A DNA stretch of 64,000 nt from Adenophora triphylla var. japonica (GCA_022495995.1 JAFEMH010007505.1:23181-87180); one strand, 5' to 3'; positions 8,706 to 19,267 are shown, numbered from the stretch's first letter. The notes: generated from the sequence alone by a model not told the origin. Program-made: numbers and translations.

Positions 8706-10169
8706 TCATACAAAATACCTCCGCAACTTGTCGCCGTTGACGGGGTGCAGAAATGGGTTGCCATCCAAGTCTGACAGCTGCATAGCTCCTCCGGAGAATA
8801 CTTTCTTTACTAAAAACGGTCCAACCCAAATGGGTGCCCACTTACCCAACGCACTGCTCTGATTTGAGGGCTTCATCTTAAGGACCAGATCACCGACTTT
8901 GATATCCCTGGGCTTCACTTTCTTATCAAAAGCACGGGCCATTCTTCTCTGGTATGCCCTGTTATGCTCCATGGCTTTTAGTCTTCGTTCATCTAGCAGA
9001 GCCAGCTCATTATATCGACTTTGGAGCCATTCGATCTCGTTCACCTCATTCTCGAGCAAAACCCTGAGGGAAGGAATTTCTAACTCAATGGGCATGACGG
9101 CCTCCATTCCGTAAGTCAGAGCGTATGGGGTTGCACCGGTGGCAGTTCGGATTGAAGTGCGATATCCCCATAAAGCTAAATGCAGCTTTCCCGGCCAATC
9201 TCGTCCTCGCTCGGCCATCTTCTTTATAATTCTTTCCAAATTTTTATTGGCAGCTTCAACAGCGCCGTTTGTCTGTGGCCTGTATGGTGAAGATTTGTGG
9301 CGCTTGACTCTGTATTCAGTGAGCAACCGATCAGTTTCTCCCTCAAAATGGGTTCCATTGTCAGAAATAATCTCGTTCGGGACTCCATAGCGACAGAAAA
9401 TCTGCTCCTTTATGAATCGGGCAACTTTCTTGGCGGTGAGCACTTTATAAGACGCAGCTTCTACCCATTTTGTGAAGTAATCCACGGCCACTAATACGAA
9501 TGCATGCCCATTGCTCCCAGGCGGAGAAATCTTCCCAATGACATCAATACCCCATGTTGCGAAAGGCCACGGAGTTGTCATACAGTATAAGTCGTGAGGA
9601 GGGATGTGGTTCAGATTGGAGAATCGCTGGCATTTATCACAAGTCCGCACGAAATGGATGCAATCTGTCTCCATAGTGATCCAGAAGTAACCCAGCCTGA
9701 TGATGCTGTGCATGAGAGATCGAGCGTTCATATGAGGTCCGCAGGCACCGTTGTGAACGTCTTCCATTACTCTTTGAGCCTTTTCTTTGCTGATACATAG
9801 CAGGAGCGGGCAACCTTCCCTTTTCTTCCATAGTTCATCGCCGAGTATGACATACTGTGCTGACAATCTTTTTAGGGCTTGCAAGCTCTTGGCATGTACC
9901 CTTTTTGAGTCTCCTTCTTGGTCAACAGGAAAGGATGCTTCTCCGTGCTTGAGGTATTGAAAGATCTGATTGTACCACGGTTCACTGACAGTCTCGATCT
10001 CTATTTCACAACAATATGCAGGATTTTCTCTTCTACCGACCCTGAATGGCTTGATTGATTTACCTTCTGGGATTTCCACCAAAGAGGCTAAGGTAGCCAG
10101 AGCATCTGCGAATCTGTTCTTGTCTCGCGGTAAGAACTGGAATGATACTTCCTTGAATTGGCCGACGAG
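8706..10169 (-). CDS. Integrase of element A (with end of RNase H)
   Basis: The frame runs from just after the TAA at 10170-10172 to a stop at 8706; the first ATG (10082) gives 458 residues. Counted from that ATG it has the H2C2 zinc domain H110-x6-H117-x30-C148-x2-C151, then the catalytic core D180 (GIDVIG), D241 (SDNGTHF) and E276 (NGAVEAANK), with the D,D35E spacing intact. A C-terminal region with WVGPFLV and LDGNPFLHPVNG follows. There is no separate promoter; it belongs to the pol polyprotein and would normally be released by the protease. It inserts the cDNA into chromosomes. It looks functional in itself but is cut off from RT by the upstream stop and frameshift. Confidence 0.9.
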   Translation of the reverse strand, partial: LVGQFKEVSFQFLPRDKNRFADALATLASLVEIPEGKSIKPFRVGRRENPAYCCEIEIETVSEPWYNQIFQYLKHGEASFPVDQEGDSKRVHAKSLQALKRLSAQYVILGDELWKKREGCPLLLCISKEKAQRVMEDVHNGACGPHMNARSLMHSIIRLGYFWITMETDCIHFVRTCDKCQRFSNLNHIPPHDLYCMTTPWPFATWGIDVIGKISPPGSNGHAFVLVAVDYFTKWVEAASYKVLTAKKVARFIKEQIFCRYGVPNEIISDNGTHFEGETDRLLTEYRVKRHKSSPYRPQTNGAVEAANKNLERIIKKMAERGRDWPGKLHLALWGYRTSIRTATGATPYALTYGMEAVMPIELEIPSLRVLLENEVNEIEWLQSRYNELALLDERRLKAMEHNRAYQRRMARAFDKKVKPRDIKVGDLVLKMKPSNQSSALGKWAPIWVGPFLVKKVFSGGAMQLSDLDGNPFLHPVNGDKLRRYFV

Positions 10170-10172
10170 TTA

Positions 10173-10488
10173 TGCGATGTAAGCATGGTACTTCTGGAGG
10201 CATAGGTCTATAATCTTCCATTTGTTGGCGGTCTGGTTGATTATCAACTGGGAATCACCGAACACTTCCAATTCTTCCACATGTCGCTCAAGGGCAGCTT
10301 CTAGACCGGCTATGCAAGCTTCGTACTCGGCCGCATTGTTAGTAACCGAGAAATTCAACTTGATTGCTATGGGAGTATGCATGTCGTTTGGGTCTATTAA
10401 AACCATCCCAATGCCATTTCCTTTCTTGTTAGCTGCTCCATCAAAGAATAACTGCCACTTGTTTCCGCTTTCTATAGCGAGGATCCCT
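10173..10488 (-). pseudogene. Second (archaeal-type) RNase H of element A, frame-broken
   Basis: The frame around 10170-10406 encodes NNAAEYEACIAGLEAALERH and FGDSQLIINQ, the second RNase H typical of the Tat lineage. Upstream, near 10440-10488, the same frame matches the WQLFFDGAANK motif seen intact in B. It is out of frame with the RT open frame because of a replaced stretch near 10500-10560, and ends at a TAA (10170-10172) that B also has at 27412-27414. Confidence 0.75.
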
Positions 10489-13400
10489 TCATCTGGAAAC
10501 TGGAGATCCGGCCCTTGATCTTACATCTTTGAACATTCGGCCAAGCCCAGTGCCTGCTAATGCCTGTCCTTTAATTGACTTACGGATCACATATTTGATG
10601 TCGAATTCTGCCAAGAAGAAAGTCCATTTTGCCAACCTGGTGGAGATGTTTCCTCTGTCACCTTGGAATAGATATCTGATCGGGTCCATCTTGGAGACTA
10701 AGTGTACGGTGTGGGATAGCATATAGTGTTTTAGCTTTCCGACCACCCATACCAAAGCTGCGCAAGTTTTCTCGAGGGCAGAGTAATTCAATTCACTCCC
10801 TTGGAATTTACGGCTGACGAAATAAATGGCATTTTCAATCTTTGAATCCTTCTTTTCTTGTGCTAGCATAGCCCCAGTGGCCGTGGTTGACTGCCGATAT
10901 AGAAGTAGAGGCTTGTCTCCGTGAGGTGGGCAGAGAATAGGAGGATTGACGAGATAGGCTTTGATCCTCTCAAAAGCTAGTTGGCATTCCTCGTTCCAAA
11001 CCACTTCCTGGTTCTTCTTTAGCAGCTTGAAGATCGGCTCACATATGGTGGTCAGCTGGTTGACGAATCTGCTGATGTATTGTAGGCGACCCATGAATCC
11101 TTTTACTTCAGAGACGGTTCTGGGTGGCTTCATTTCAATGATTGCCTTAACTTTCCTGGGATCTATTTCAATGCCGCGCTCGGTGACCATGTATCCCAGA
11201 ACTTTACCTCGAATAACCCCAAATGTACACTTGGCTGGGTTCAATCTCATGGAGTGTTCTCGGAGTCTGTTGAAGAATTTCCTCAAGTCAATGAAGTGCT
11301 GTCCATCTGACCCTTTCGAATGAATAATCATGTCATCTACATACACTTCAATCTCTCTGTGGATCATGTCGTGGAAAAGGGTAGTGACTGCTCTTTGATA
11401 AGTAGCCCCGGCGTTCTTCAAACCAAATGGCATTACTGTGTAACAATAAGTACCCCATGGAGTTGTAAATGCCGTCTTGTCCTGATCTTCTTCAGCCATC
11501 TTGATCTGGTTGTAACCCGCAAAACCATCAACGAAAGACTTGACCTCAAAGTTCGCGGTTGCATCCACTAGCATATCAATGTTGGGCAAGGGGAAGTCAT
11601 CTTTGGGACTAGCCTTATTGAGATCTCGGAAATCCACGCAGACTCGAACCTTTCCATTTGCTTTGGTGACTGTCACAATGTTAGCCAACCAAGTCGGATA
11701 TTCAATTACTTTGATGAAGCCTACCCGCAAGAGCTTTTCAATTTCTTCTTTCACTTGTAAGGACCATTCAGGTTTTATCCGCCTCAATTTCTGCTTGACT
11801 GGCTTAATTTCTGGATCCAAAGGTATTCGGTGTTCCACAATAGAAGCATCCAGCCCCGGCATATCTTTGTAGGACCAAGCGAACACATCCATGAATTCTT
11901 TGAGCAACTCAATCAGGGCAACCCGCTCATCTCCGGAGAAGAAGCTACCAATCTGCGTTTCTTTGGGTTCTTCGGCTGTTCCCAGGTTCACTGTTGTTAA
12001 TACCTCATCGGCAGCTTGGGCCCGGCTTTCCTTTTGCTCGCAAGCCTGTTTTGAATCTTTTTCTAAAAATTGTTCATCGATTAAGTCTGCATTATCTTCA
12101 ATTGAATTAGGCTTAATTATTTTTAAATCTTGATGATTATTTTTTGTTAAGCATTCAATTGTTAGATTGGCAATCACGGGGTACTCAGAAAGATCAACCA
12201 CTTTATTCAAAGCAAAGGGGAATACAGTGTTTACAACTCGAAGACGGTCTTCTGTCGTGAGGACATTAGACCGGTCAGAAGACTCAAATTCTATAACAAG
12301 AGACTCGGGAGACTGACTCAAAACACAGGGGATGAATTTAGACTTGGAGGGACAAGGACGAGGTTTGAGCCCTAGCTTTTCAATCATAGTCTCCCTGTCG
12401 GCGACCGGTCCTCGGAACGAAGTCCAATTCTGCAACGGTCCTTCTGCGGCAGTCTCCAGCTTGACTAGTTCTACAGCAGATTCCTTCTCGAACTCTAGCA
12501 TAGCTACCACCTCACTGTCAGAGGAAAAGTTAATCAAATCACTCGGCTCCTTAGCTCCATCTCTCATTTCTGCCAAAGACGCACCGCTTCCAGGCTCTGA
12601 CAGCCCCTGCTCTTCAAACAAATCTGCCAACTCGCCATCAATATCTGCGGGGTCAGCACCGCGAATTTTACATATTGTGGGCTCATCCAGAACAAGCTTT
12701 TCAAACCGATTCTCATATTCAGGTCCCCAGAAGTGGTAGCTGCTCTCGTAGGTGGCGGTCACACCTTGCCTTTTGGGCAAACTATCAAACATTTCCTTCA
12801 CCGGGTTCTTGCTATTGGCGAACCTCTGGATCGTCTTCATTCTTTCTTCCGCTGGAATCAGCCTTGGCTCAGGACAAACAAACATATCCCCATCTTCTCT
12901 GACAAAGTGCTTATTCAGAGACCAACTGTACGGGCGCATTTCAGGCTTCTTGTACTTTCTACCGGCTGCTGAGGTCATCTTTTCTTTGAAAGCCTCGGTT
13001 TTGTCATACACCTTATCTTCCTTAGTCACAGCATACCCCAGACCTTGCCTGTTTCTCTTAGCTGCTGGCAGCACAAGCCTACACGGTCCCTGTTGGCGTT
13101 TTCCCAGCCCCAGACCAGGGATATAGCTCATACCTCTTAGCATTTTCAACACAGGAGGAATCTTGTCTGAAGATGTCGTCAAATCTATGGTACAGACTTG
13201 CCCCTTAGGTTTCTCAATCGCGAACCCACTGAGCATCGGGTTCTCCTGGTCGAGTTTGATCTCCATTACTGGTAAGGTATTCACGCTGGTTTCTCCGATC
13301 ATAACACTATCACCATAGATGGTTGTCAGCACCCCTTCCTGCACAAACTTTAAGCATTGGTGAAGCGTGGAAGCTACGGCTCCAATCTCGTGGATCCAGG

Positions 13401-16251
13401 GTCTGCCCAATAATGCTGAGAATGTAACAGGAATGTCTATAACCTGAAAATCCACCATCATCTCCTTACCTCCAAACATCAGATTAAGAGAGACTATCCC
13501 CAACACTGCACGGGACGTCGAATCGTAAGCCTTTATGGTTTGGCTAGATGGTTTGAGGTTCTGCGCGTTGATGTCCAACATACTCATCATTTTGGCGGGG
13601 AGCACATTCATAGCTGACCCATTATCTATCAACACATGGGGAATCCGCCGTCCCTCCAGAGGCACCGTAATGTGTAAGGACTCGTTATGTTTCGCACCGT
13701 AAGCAGGCAAGTCAAGATCTGTGAAAGTAATGATATTCCCATACTGCGCCGTTCCAATCAGCTGACATGCTTCGTCTGGGGTAGCGTTGACAGATACCTT
13801 CGTTTTGGCCAAAGCTTCTTCCAACTTTAATTTGTGAGGGTAGGAGGATGTAAGTAGGGACCACAAAGAAATATCGGCTTGCGTTCTTTTCAACTGTGTC
13901 AGTATCGGGTCTTCCTGAACTTCTTCGTCTAGCCTGTGAGGATTCTGAGAGGACTGAGGGTTAGAGCCTGCAACTGCTTTCCCTTTCCCGGACGGATCTG
14001 GATTATTTACTCCCAACATTCTTCCTGAGCGAGTCAACAGATTAACTTCTTGCTGTTCATCAACCACGAACTCTTTGCTAGCTTCCTTGAGTTCTGCTAA
14101 CGTGAGCGGGACAGGGTGATTGCGGTATGGCCAAGCTGCTTGTCGTATCTCATTGATGGTCAAGGGTGCTTCCAAACCAGCTGCTATCCTGAGTTCCTCC
14201 AGGGAAATTGGGGATTCTCTAGGAGTCATTGAAGATATAGTATTAACAATCAAGCGCTCTTCATAATCATCAAGCTCAACAATATTATTCACATCATGCA
14301 AATCATCGAGATACAGAACATAACAGAAGTTATCTTTCATTTCACCAGAACAGGAGGTTACATCAGTTTCGACCTCATTACAACCATTGCTATCATTCCC
14401 AACTACGGGTTCTCCAAACTCTAATACATTAACAAAATAATCATTCTCAAAGTCAATAAGATTCACATTGTTGCTCGGCAGAGGATTGTTGACAATATTT
14501 GGGCGGGGAGATTTCTCTATCTTCTTGTCATCCACTAAGCCCTGGATTATCTTCTTGAGAGTTACGCAGGAGTTCGTAGTGTGCCCCGGAAATTGGTGAA
14601 AACGGCAATACTTGCTAGCATCCATATGAGGATTAGGGCGAGCAGGACTGTAGTTCTCCAATGGCTTTATCATGCCAGTTCGTAGCAAACCGTTGAAAAT
14701 TTCCTCCGTTGACATACCCAAATCATCAAATCGCGGTTGTGGCCTAGGTGGAAATCTCATTGGATTCTGCACATTGTTACTTCCCCTTTGAAGATTATTG
14801 ATACTGTTGTCTTTGGCCGGCTCTCTTCCTCTTGGCGCCATTGCTGATACGGGATTGGGTGCACGATACCGGTAACTTCCACCACTGTTGTTGCTGCTGG
14901 TGTTTGCACTTGGAGTTTGGTTGAACAGTCTATTTTCACTCCTAGCTCCCATTCCCACCATCTCTCGCAGATCTGGGTACCATCCTTTCCCAATGGCTTC
15001 CCTAAGCGCTGGCTTAACACATGATAGAAAGATGTCCTTTTGGTCTTGGAGGGGGATTGGCTCCGATAACTCGTTGAGCTTAGCATTCCAACGTTTGTAA
15101 AATTCTGTGATTGACTCATCCGACTTCTGGATAGTTCCTACCAAATCATCCCGGGTAGTGCGCCATTCCAAATTACCCTTGTACTTTTCCAGGAAGGCTT
15201 CTGTTATCTGGCTCCAAGTAGTACGGCATTCTTGCTTCAGAGCTAAAAACCATGTAAGTGCCGATCCTTTCAAGGTTAGGTGGAAGTGGGAAGCCATGAA
15301 TTCGGGAGTGCAGCCCATTGCCCCCATTGTCATCACATAAGTGTCTATATGCGTCTTTGGACAGGCGGTACCATCAAAATCTAGCTTGGGCATCTTAAAC
15401 TTGTGCGGCAAAGGTGTCACTTGGGCGGGATCCACGACCTTAAGACCACTAGAACCCACGGTTAATCTGTCAATCTGTTGCTGCATCTGTTTCAGCAAAG
15501 CTGCCACTTCTGGTGCCAAACTTGAAGTCTGAGGAATTGCAGGAGCCACTGTTGACGACGGTATTGGGAAATCAGAATTAGGTCCCACGGGCAAAGCAGT
15601 CGGTGGGAGACCAAAAGTACTAGGAATTCCAATATTGCTGTCCAACAAGCTAATCTGGCTAGGGATCTTGTTTCCATACATATCATAACCGTTAAATTGC
15701 CCACCGGGGTTCTGAGAGCTGTATTGTGCCGACTGACCTCTGTACTGACCAAGAGAAGATAATCCTGAGCTGACACATGGAGCTGAGTATGGGGTAGAAC
15801 CATAAATATGCCGAGTAAGGGTGGAACACACTGCTGGTTGAGAAAAGCTGTCTTGGGTCTGAAACTGCTGGTACTTTGAAACACTGTCCTGAACTATCTG
15901 ATTTCCTGAGAGCCGGTACTGACCATTCTGCTGAACACCATACTGAGCACCCTGATAACCATCTGGATACACACTGTACTGAGGCTGGGAAAAGCTGGTT
16001 CGGAACTGAGACCCATGCTGAAACTGCGGTGCTGGAGCATTAGGAGTTGGAGAGGCAGTGAGATCAAAGAAATTCACATGCCGACCGTCATTTCTGCTAA
16101 CACCTTGCTGGATAACCTGGCCATGCCCTTGGGAAGATGGGGGAACGAACCTTCCTTGGTCACTTGCAATCATTCCTGGAGATACTGCTTGATCAGATCG
16201 CGGAACATAGCTCACTGGGGGAGGCATCGTATTGTAGCTAGGCTGGGTCAA
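10489..16251 (-). CDS. Gag-protease-reverse transcriptase-RNase H polyprotein of element A
   Basis: A single 1920-codon frame. A Q/S/P-rich N-terminal part is followed by the gag capsid domain at about 285-440 (DFDGTACPKTHIDTYVMTMG, ALTWFLALK) and an unusual knuckle C549-x2-H552-x4-H557-x4-C562. The aspartic protease has D876 in an IDNGSAMNVLP motif; a glycine-rich PGLGLGKRQQG follows at 1045-1055. RT is at about 1480-1720 with FVDGF (D1575), MPFGLKNA and YVDD (1637-1640). RNase H is at about 1780-1850. The true gag start is upstream at 16559 but a 5-base length change near 16255 breaks the frame. The 3' end also shifts frame near 10550, losing the second RNase H. The element makes its own capsid and cDNA from this gene. 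Confidence 0.92.
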   Translation of the reverse strand: MTQPSYNTMPPPVSYVPRSDQAVSPGMIASDQGRFVPPSSQGHGQVIQQGVSRNDGRHVNFFDLTASPTPNAPAPQFQHGSQFRTSFSQPQYSVYPDGYQGAQYGVQQNGQYRLSGNQIVQDSVSKYQQFQTQDSFSQPAVCSTLTRHIYGSTPYSAPCVSSGLSSLGQYRGQSAQYSSQNPGGQFNGYDMYGNKIPSQISLLDSNIGIPSTFGLPPTALPVGPNSDFPIPSSTVAPAIPQTSSLAPEVAALLKQMQQQIDRLTVGSSGLKVVDPAQVTPLPHKFKMPKLDFDGTACPKTHIDTYVMTMGAMGCTPEFMASHFHLTLKGSALTWFLALKQECRTTWSQITEAFLEKYKGNLEWRTTRDDLVGTIQKSDESITEFYKRWNAKLNELSEPIPLQDQKDIFLSCVKPALREAIGKGWYPDLREMVGMGARSENRLFNQTPSANTSSNNSGGSYRYRAPNPVSAMAPRGREPAKDNSINNLQRGSNNVQNPMRFPPRPQPRFDDLGMSTEEIFNGLLRTGMIKPLENYSPARPNPHMDASKYCRFHQFPGHTTNSCVTLKKIIQGLVDDKKIEKSPRPNIVNNPLPSNNVNLIDFENDYFVNVLEFGEPVVGNDSNGCNEVETDVTSCSGEMKDNFCYVLYLDDLHDVNNIVELDDYEERLIVNTISSMTPRESPISLEELRIAAGLEAPLTINEIRQAAWPYRNHPVPLTLAELKEASKEFVVDEQQEVNLLTRSGRMLGVNNPDPSGKGKAVAGSNPQSSQNPHRLDEEVQEDPILTQLKRTQADISLWSLLTSSYPHKLKLEEALAKTKVSVNATPDEACQLIGTAQYGNIITFTDLDLPAYGAKHNESLHITVPLEGRRIPHVLIDNGSAMNVLPAKMMSMLDINAQNLKPSSQTIKAYDSTSRAVLGIVSLNLMFGGKEMMVDFQVIDIPVTFSALLGRPWIHEIGAVASTLHQCLKFVQEGVLTTIYGDSVMIGETSVNTLPVMEIKLDQENPMLSGFAIEKPKGQVCTIDLTTSSDKIPPVLKMLRGMSYIPGLGLGKRQQGPCRLVLPAAKRNRQGLGYAVTKEDKVYDKTEAFKEKMTSAAGRKYKKPEMRPYSWSLNKHFVREDGDMFVCPEPRLIPAEERMKTIQRFANSKNPVKEMFDSLPKRQGVTATYESSYHFWGPEYENRFEKLVLDEPTICKIRGADPADIDGELADLFEEQGLSEPGSGASLAEMRDGAKEPSDLINFSSDSEVVAMLEFEKESAVELVKLETAAEGPLQNWTSFRGPVADRETMIEKLGLKPRPCPSKSKFIPCVLSQSPESLVIEFESSDRSNVLTTEDRLRVVNTVFPFALNKVVDLSEYPVIANLTIECLTKNNHQDLKIIKPNSIEDNADLIDEQFLEKDSKQACEQKESRAQAADEVLTTVNLGTAEEPKETQIGSFFSGDERVALIELLKEFMDVFAWSYKDMPGLDASIVEHRIPLDPEIKPVKQKLRRIKPEWSLQVKEEIEKLLRVGFIKVIEYPTWLANIVTVTKANGKVRVCVDFRDLNKASPKDDFPLPNIDMLVDATANFEVKSFVDGFAGYNQIKMAEEDQDKTAFTTPWGTYCYTVMPFGLKNAGATYQRAVTTLFHDMIHREIEVYVDDMIIHSKGSDGQHFIDLRKFFNRLREHSMRLNPAKCTFGVIRGKVLGYMVTERGIEIDPRKVKAIIEMKPPRTVSEVKGFMGRLQYISRFVNQLTTICEPIFKLLKKNQEVVWNEECQLAFERIKAYLVNPPILCPPHGDKPLLLYRQSTTATGAMLAQEKKDSKIENAIYFVSRKFQGSELNYSALEKTCAALVWVVGKLKHYMLSHTVHLVSKMDPIRYLFQGDRGNISTRLAKWTFFLAEFDIKYVIRKSIKGQALAGTGLGRMFKDVRSRAGSPVSR

Positions 16252-16559
16252 GCCGAGGTTGGGTGCGAAGCGGATCCGATTTCATTATGGCTATCTTCCG
16301 TAATCTCTTCATAGGAACCATCCTCCCGACGAAGTACCGCAATCCCTTTGGCTCTCATGGCTTCTACGAAACGGTTGTGAGCCTCTTCTTCACGAGCCTT
16401 GGCATTTTGAACTAAGAGACAAGCCTCACGCTCCCGAGCTAGAGCGGCTTCCAGCATCACCCTCAATTCCTCTGTAGTCATCTCATTCAAACCTGTCTGA
16501 CCCCCTGTCATTGAGCCACCTGCAGACTGAGCAGAAAAAACATCTCCATTTCCGGCCAT
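16248..16559 (-). pseudogene. N-terminal part of gag of element A, split off by a frameshift
   Basis: ATG at 16559 begins MAGNGDVFSAQSAGG, then TTEELRVMLEAALAREREA, a likely coiled coil, ending GSYEEITEDSHNEIGSAS. In B the same protein reads straight on into PSYNAMPPPVSY. In A the junction is five bases longer than in B, so the frame is lost. A longer in-frame start at 16751 is not supported by B. Confidence 0.8.
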
Positions 16560-17091
16560 TTCTGATTCTAAACCAACTGACACTGCTTGCACACGGACCA
16601 AACGACCTCCCGAGGCGGATGAACGGACCCAACTCGCCGTAGCTGCAGGTGTAGAGAGGGGTTTATAAGGTGTTTGAAGGGAAATTTTTGAGTAACAGGA
16701 GAGGGAAAGAAACGGACAGACTCGCACAAACACAAATTTATTTATGTTCAAGTATAAATTAGTATTTTAAATCCTAAATACAGTTGGGAAAGGATAAGCC
16801 TTTATTCATGCTAACTATACCTCGGGGAAACCTAATGACGCAACGTTCGAATTACATCAAATGCTTTGTTTTGAAACATATAATAGGTGATGGTACCTAG
16901 CCCAAACCCTAACATCTTTATGGAACGAAAAGGTTTGTCCAAATTTCTAAGGAAATTTGGGCAGCATAACGGGTCTTTTCGAAGAATTTCGAAGAAAAAT
17001 CCGGCATGACCTCTCGTCGGTACATGTTGGCAATGCGGCATGATCTCTCGTTTAGAACACGCCACGAGAGTGACATGTTCCCACGTGAAAT

Positions 17092-17112
17092 CATGTTGCA
17101 TTTGGCAACATG
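17092..17112 (-). other. Leader hairpin of A
   Basis: Arms CATGTTGC / GCAACATG around a five-base loop, on the RNA sense strand. The identical hairpin is in the B leader at 20492-20512. It could act in RNA dimerisation or packaging; this is inference. Confidence 0.5.
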
Positions 17113-17538
17113 TCCACAAGGTGTGAGGTTTTGGGAGAAGGCATAAGGACCTATATTATTTTTCAAAAACACTTCATTTTGTTGTAATGAAAACATTGTA
17201 TCAAAACCAACTGTGGGTAAGGTTTTAGTGTGGTGCCACCTATAACGCACTAGGGGTTTAGGTTTGATTTCAGGCGCTCAAGCGTAGGCGAATTTCATGG
17301 CCGTCCGCGATGCCGTCAATCGCACCCGAGGGTTCTAAATCTAAGTGATGTAGTGTGCGGATGACTATATTCCTTTATTTACAAAAAAGAGATTTTTTTT
17401 TTATATATTTTTTTGAAAAAGAAAACAACACACACCCTCACACAGGATAAACAGGGAACAACAATCAATTGAGTCACGCTTGATCCAAGGGACTGCCCTC
17501 AAACCAGTCTTCTGATGTTCTGTTCAGTGGCCACCCTT

Positions 17539-17584
17539 TGTCGCGTGACACAGGACAACCAGAGACAAAAGGTGTCGCACGACC
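17539..17584. promoter_or_regulatory. Pair of CGNNCG boxes in the leader of A
   Basis: TGTCGCGTGACA at 17539-17550 and TGTCGCACGACC at 17573-17584, spaced 34 bp, about 270-320 bp inside the primer site. Confidence 0.6.
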
Positions 17585-17838
17585 TGGATGGTCACTGAAC
17601 CAGCAGCTCTTCAATCATCAAATCAGCCCCTGTTTTACCATAGCAAGAGCAACACAAAAGGAAGACTAATGCACAAAAAGTGACCACAAGCACAAAGGGC
17701 TCACAAGTTCCATAATCAACAAGATGTATGAATCACAAATGATTATCAAATAATGCACACAAAATGGATGTATTGGATGTTTGACTAAATAAAAGCTTGA
17801 CCCACTCAACACTTGAAAAACAGGTTTTCAAGTGTTTC

Positions 17839-17857
17839 ATCCCCAGCGGAGTCGCCA
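17839..17857 (-). other. Primer-binding site of A (tRNA-Arg)
   Basis: The minus strand reads TGGCGACTCCGCTGGGGAT, the perfect complement of the 3' end of plant tRNA-Arg(ACG) including CCA. One base separates it from the LTR. The match to tRNA-Arg is from memory of the family, not a search. Confidence 0.85.
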
Positions 17858-18240
17858 CTGAATGTGCGCTCGCCCGGAAAATTTTGGGTTTCCCGGTTTA
17901 AATGAAAAAAAGGAGTCGCCACGCCGTTTTAAGAGGAAACATTGAAAACCTTTATTTAGAGAGAAAACATGAGTTCGGAGGTCAGGTTACGTGTTGGGAA
18001 GAACCGAGAGTTCACCCAACACGCCTCGTCCGTAGACGAGTCTTTCAATCAAAACATCCAAGTAAATCCAAAGTGTGTGCAAATATTGATAATAAACGAA
18101 GTGTGATTAAATGCATCTTATTAATTATGGAACGAGAATTACATATTGTGAGCCCATTATTTAGGGAGGCCACATCCCTGATACAAACAATCTAAAAACA
18201 GATTACAAAGGAAAAAGGGTCTCTGCAGATGGGTCATGTA

Positions 18241-18319
18241 TGTCGCATGACACATCGCACCAGTGACCACATGTGTCGCGTGACACAGGATCACTTGGAG
18301 ACAAAGGTGTCGCGTGACA
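18241..18319. promoter_or_regulatory. Triplet of CGNNCG boxes, A 5' LTR
   Basis: Boxes at 18241-18252, 18274-18285 and 18308-18319, spaced 33 and 34 bp, identical to the triplet in the 3' LTR. Confidence 0.65.
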
Positions 18320-18954
18320 CATATGAGCCATCTGCAGAAACTGAACAATAAGAACACAGAATCAACAGAAAGCTATACAGATCTAATCGTTTAACTAGAT
18401 TACGAACGAAATACAGAAACGAAACTAAATCAACCCAGGGAGTGTGGATATGGGTAGATCCACACCCCCTTGGGGTTCAAACACCAAATCCAATCAAATA
18501 ATCAACAATATAAGCTCAATTGCACGAATTATTCAGATTAAACAGAGAGATTGCGATTGGGATTCAGTAATCCAGATAGCTAGGATCTGATTACTGAATC
18601 CAAACAAAATTAAATGCTAGAATTAATAGAAATTAAGCAAGAGAGAGAGAGAGATTGGGTTTAGGGAATCGTTACCCTTGTTGCTTCCACGAATTCTATA
18701 TCCAGTCAGATATAGAACCCTTCAATTCTTCACTTCTGATCTGGAAGGACTGATGCAAGGGGCTCAATTGGTGTAGCTTGAGAATTGGGTTTGGAAGGGA
18801 GGAATTGGGTAGGTTGAAGGTAGGAGAGAGAGAGGTTTGTGTTTAGAGAGGTTCGTTACGCTGCAAATTCTACAGAGTAACAGTAGGCTAAAATTCGGAT
18901 TTTTTATGAGAGGGGGAGGGTCTTATTTATAGGCTGCAGTTGGCTGCCTTAATG

Positions 18955-19006
18955 TGTCGCACGACCTTACGCGTCCACTTTTTATGCCTCAAGCTGTCGC
19001 GTGACA
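18955..19006. promoter_or_regulatory. Pair of CGNNCG boxes, U3 of A 5' LTR
   Basis: TGTCGCACGACC at 18955-18966 and TGTCGCGTGACA at 18995-19006, spaced 40 bp, directly upstream of the TATA box at 18922-18932 on the minus strand. Confidence 0.65.
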
Positions 19007-19267
19007 CAAGGTGGCTCAACCGCTTTTGGCGCCAAAAACCAGTTTCTGGAACATTCCGGGAAAATACCCAAAAGGTCCAACAGGTTTTATTCCCAAGGGG
19101 TCCTTTGGCATGAATAATTTACTAAAAGGTACTTCCTTCGCGGGAAACTCATGGAACGTTTCCGGAAGTCTCGGGATAGGCCGGGAATTTACCAAAACGC
19201 CCTTTAATGCAGTTTTATTATATTAAAATGCATCTAAAAGGTTGCGAATTGGATTGGCGTACTTACA

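Larger units (their letters stand above)
16560..17838 (-). other. Leader of element A
   Basis: Untranslated region between primer site and gag. It holds two palindromic boxes (17539-17584), the 11-mer CCGCACACTAC on the minus strand (17350-17360), and a perfect hairpin with eight-base arms at 17092-17112. Small open frames here are not supported by B. Confidence 0.6.
3305..19267 (-). mobile_element. Element A: nearly complete Tat-type Ty3/gypsy retrotransposon, 16.0 kb
   Basis: Two 1409-bp LTRs (3305-4713 and 17859-19267) differ at about ten positions by eye, so the insertion is recent. It is read right to left: 5' LTR, tRNA-Arg primer site (17839-17857), leader, gag-protease-RT-RNase H, second RNase H, integrase, then a 618-codon gene on the opposite strand, a minisatellite, polypurine tract and 3' LTR. 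It belongs to the same family as B and inserted inside the B 5' LTR in the opposite direction. Coding damage is limited to a frameshift near the gag start, a frameshift and sequence replacement near 10500, and a TAA before integrase that B shares. Confidence 0.95.
17859..19267 (-). mobile_element. Element A 5' LTR
   Basis: 1409 bp, matching 3305-4713 with about ten differences. It drives leftward transcription of A. The TATA box on the minus strand is at 18922-18932. Confidence 0.95.

Noticed and set aside
14757..15119. 120-codon frame overlapping gag of A, also seen shifted in B at 22446-22811
   Set aside because: Both are shadows of the gag frame; conservation is explained by the gag protein.
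17839..17857. A tRNA-Arg-like 3' end (also 1251-1269, 19737-19755)
   Set aside because: Only the last 18-19 bases of the tRNA are present, exactly at LTR edges; these are primer-binding sites, not tRNA genes.
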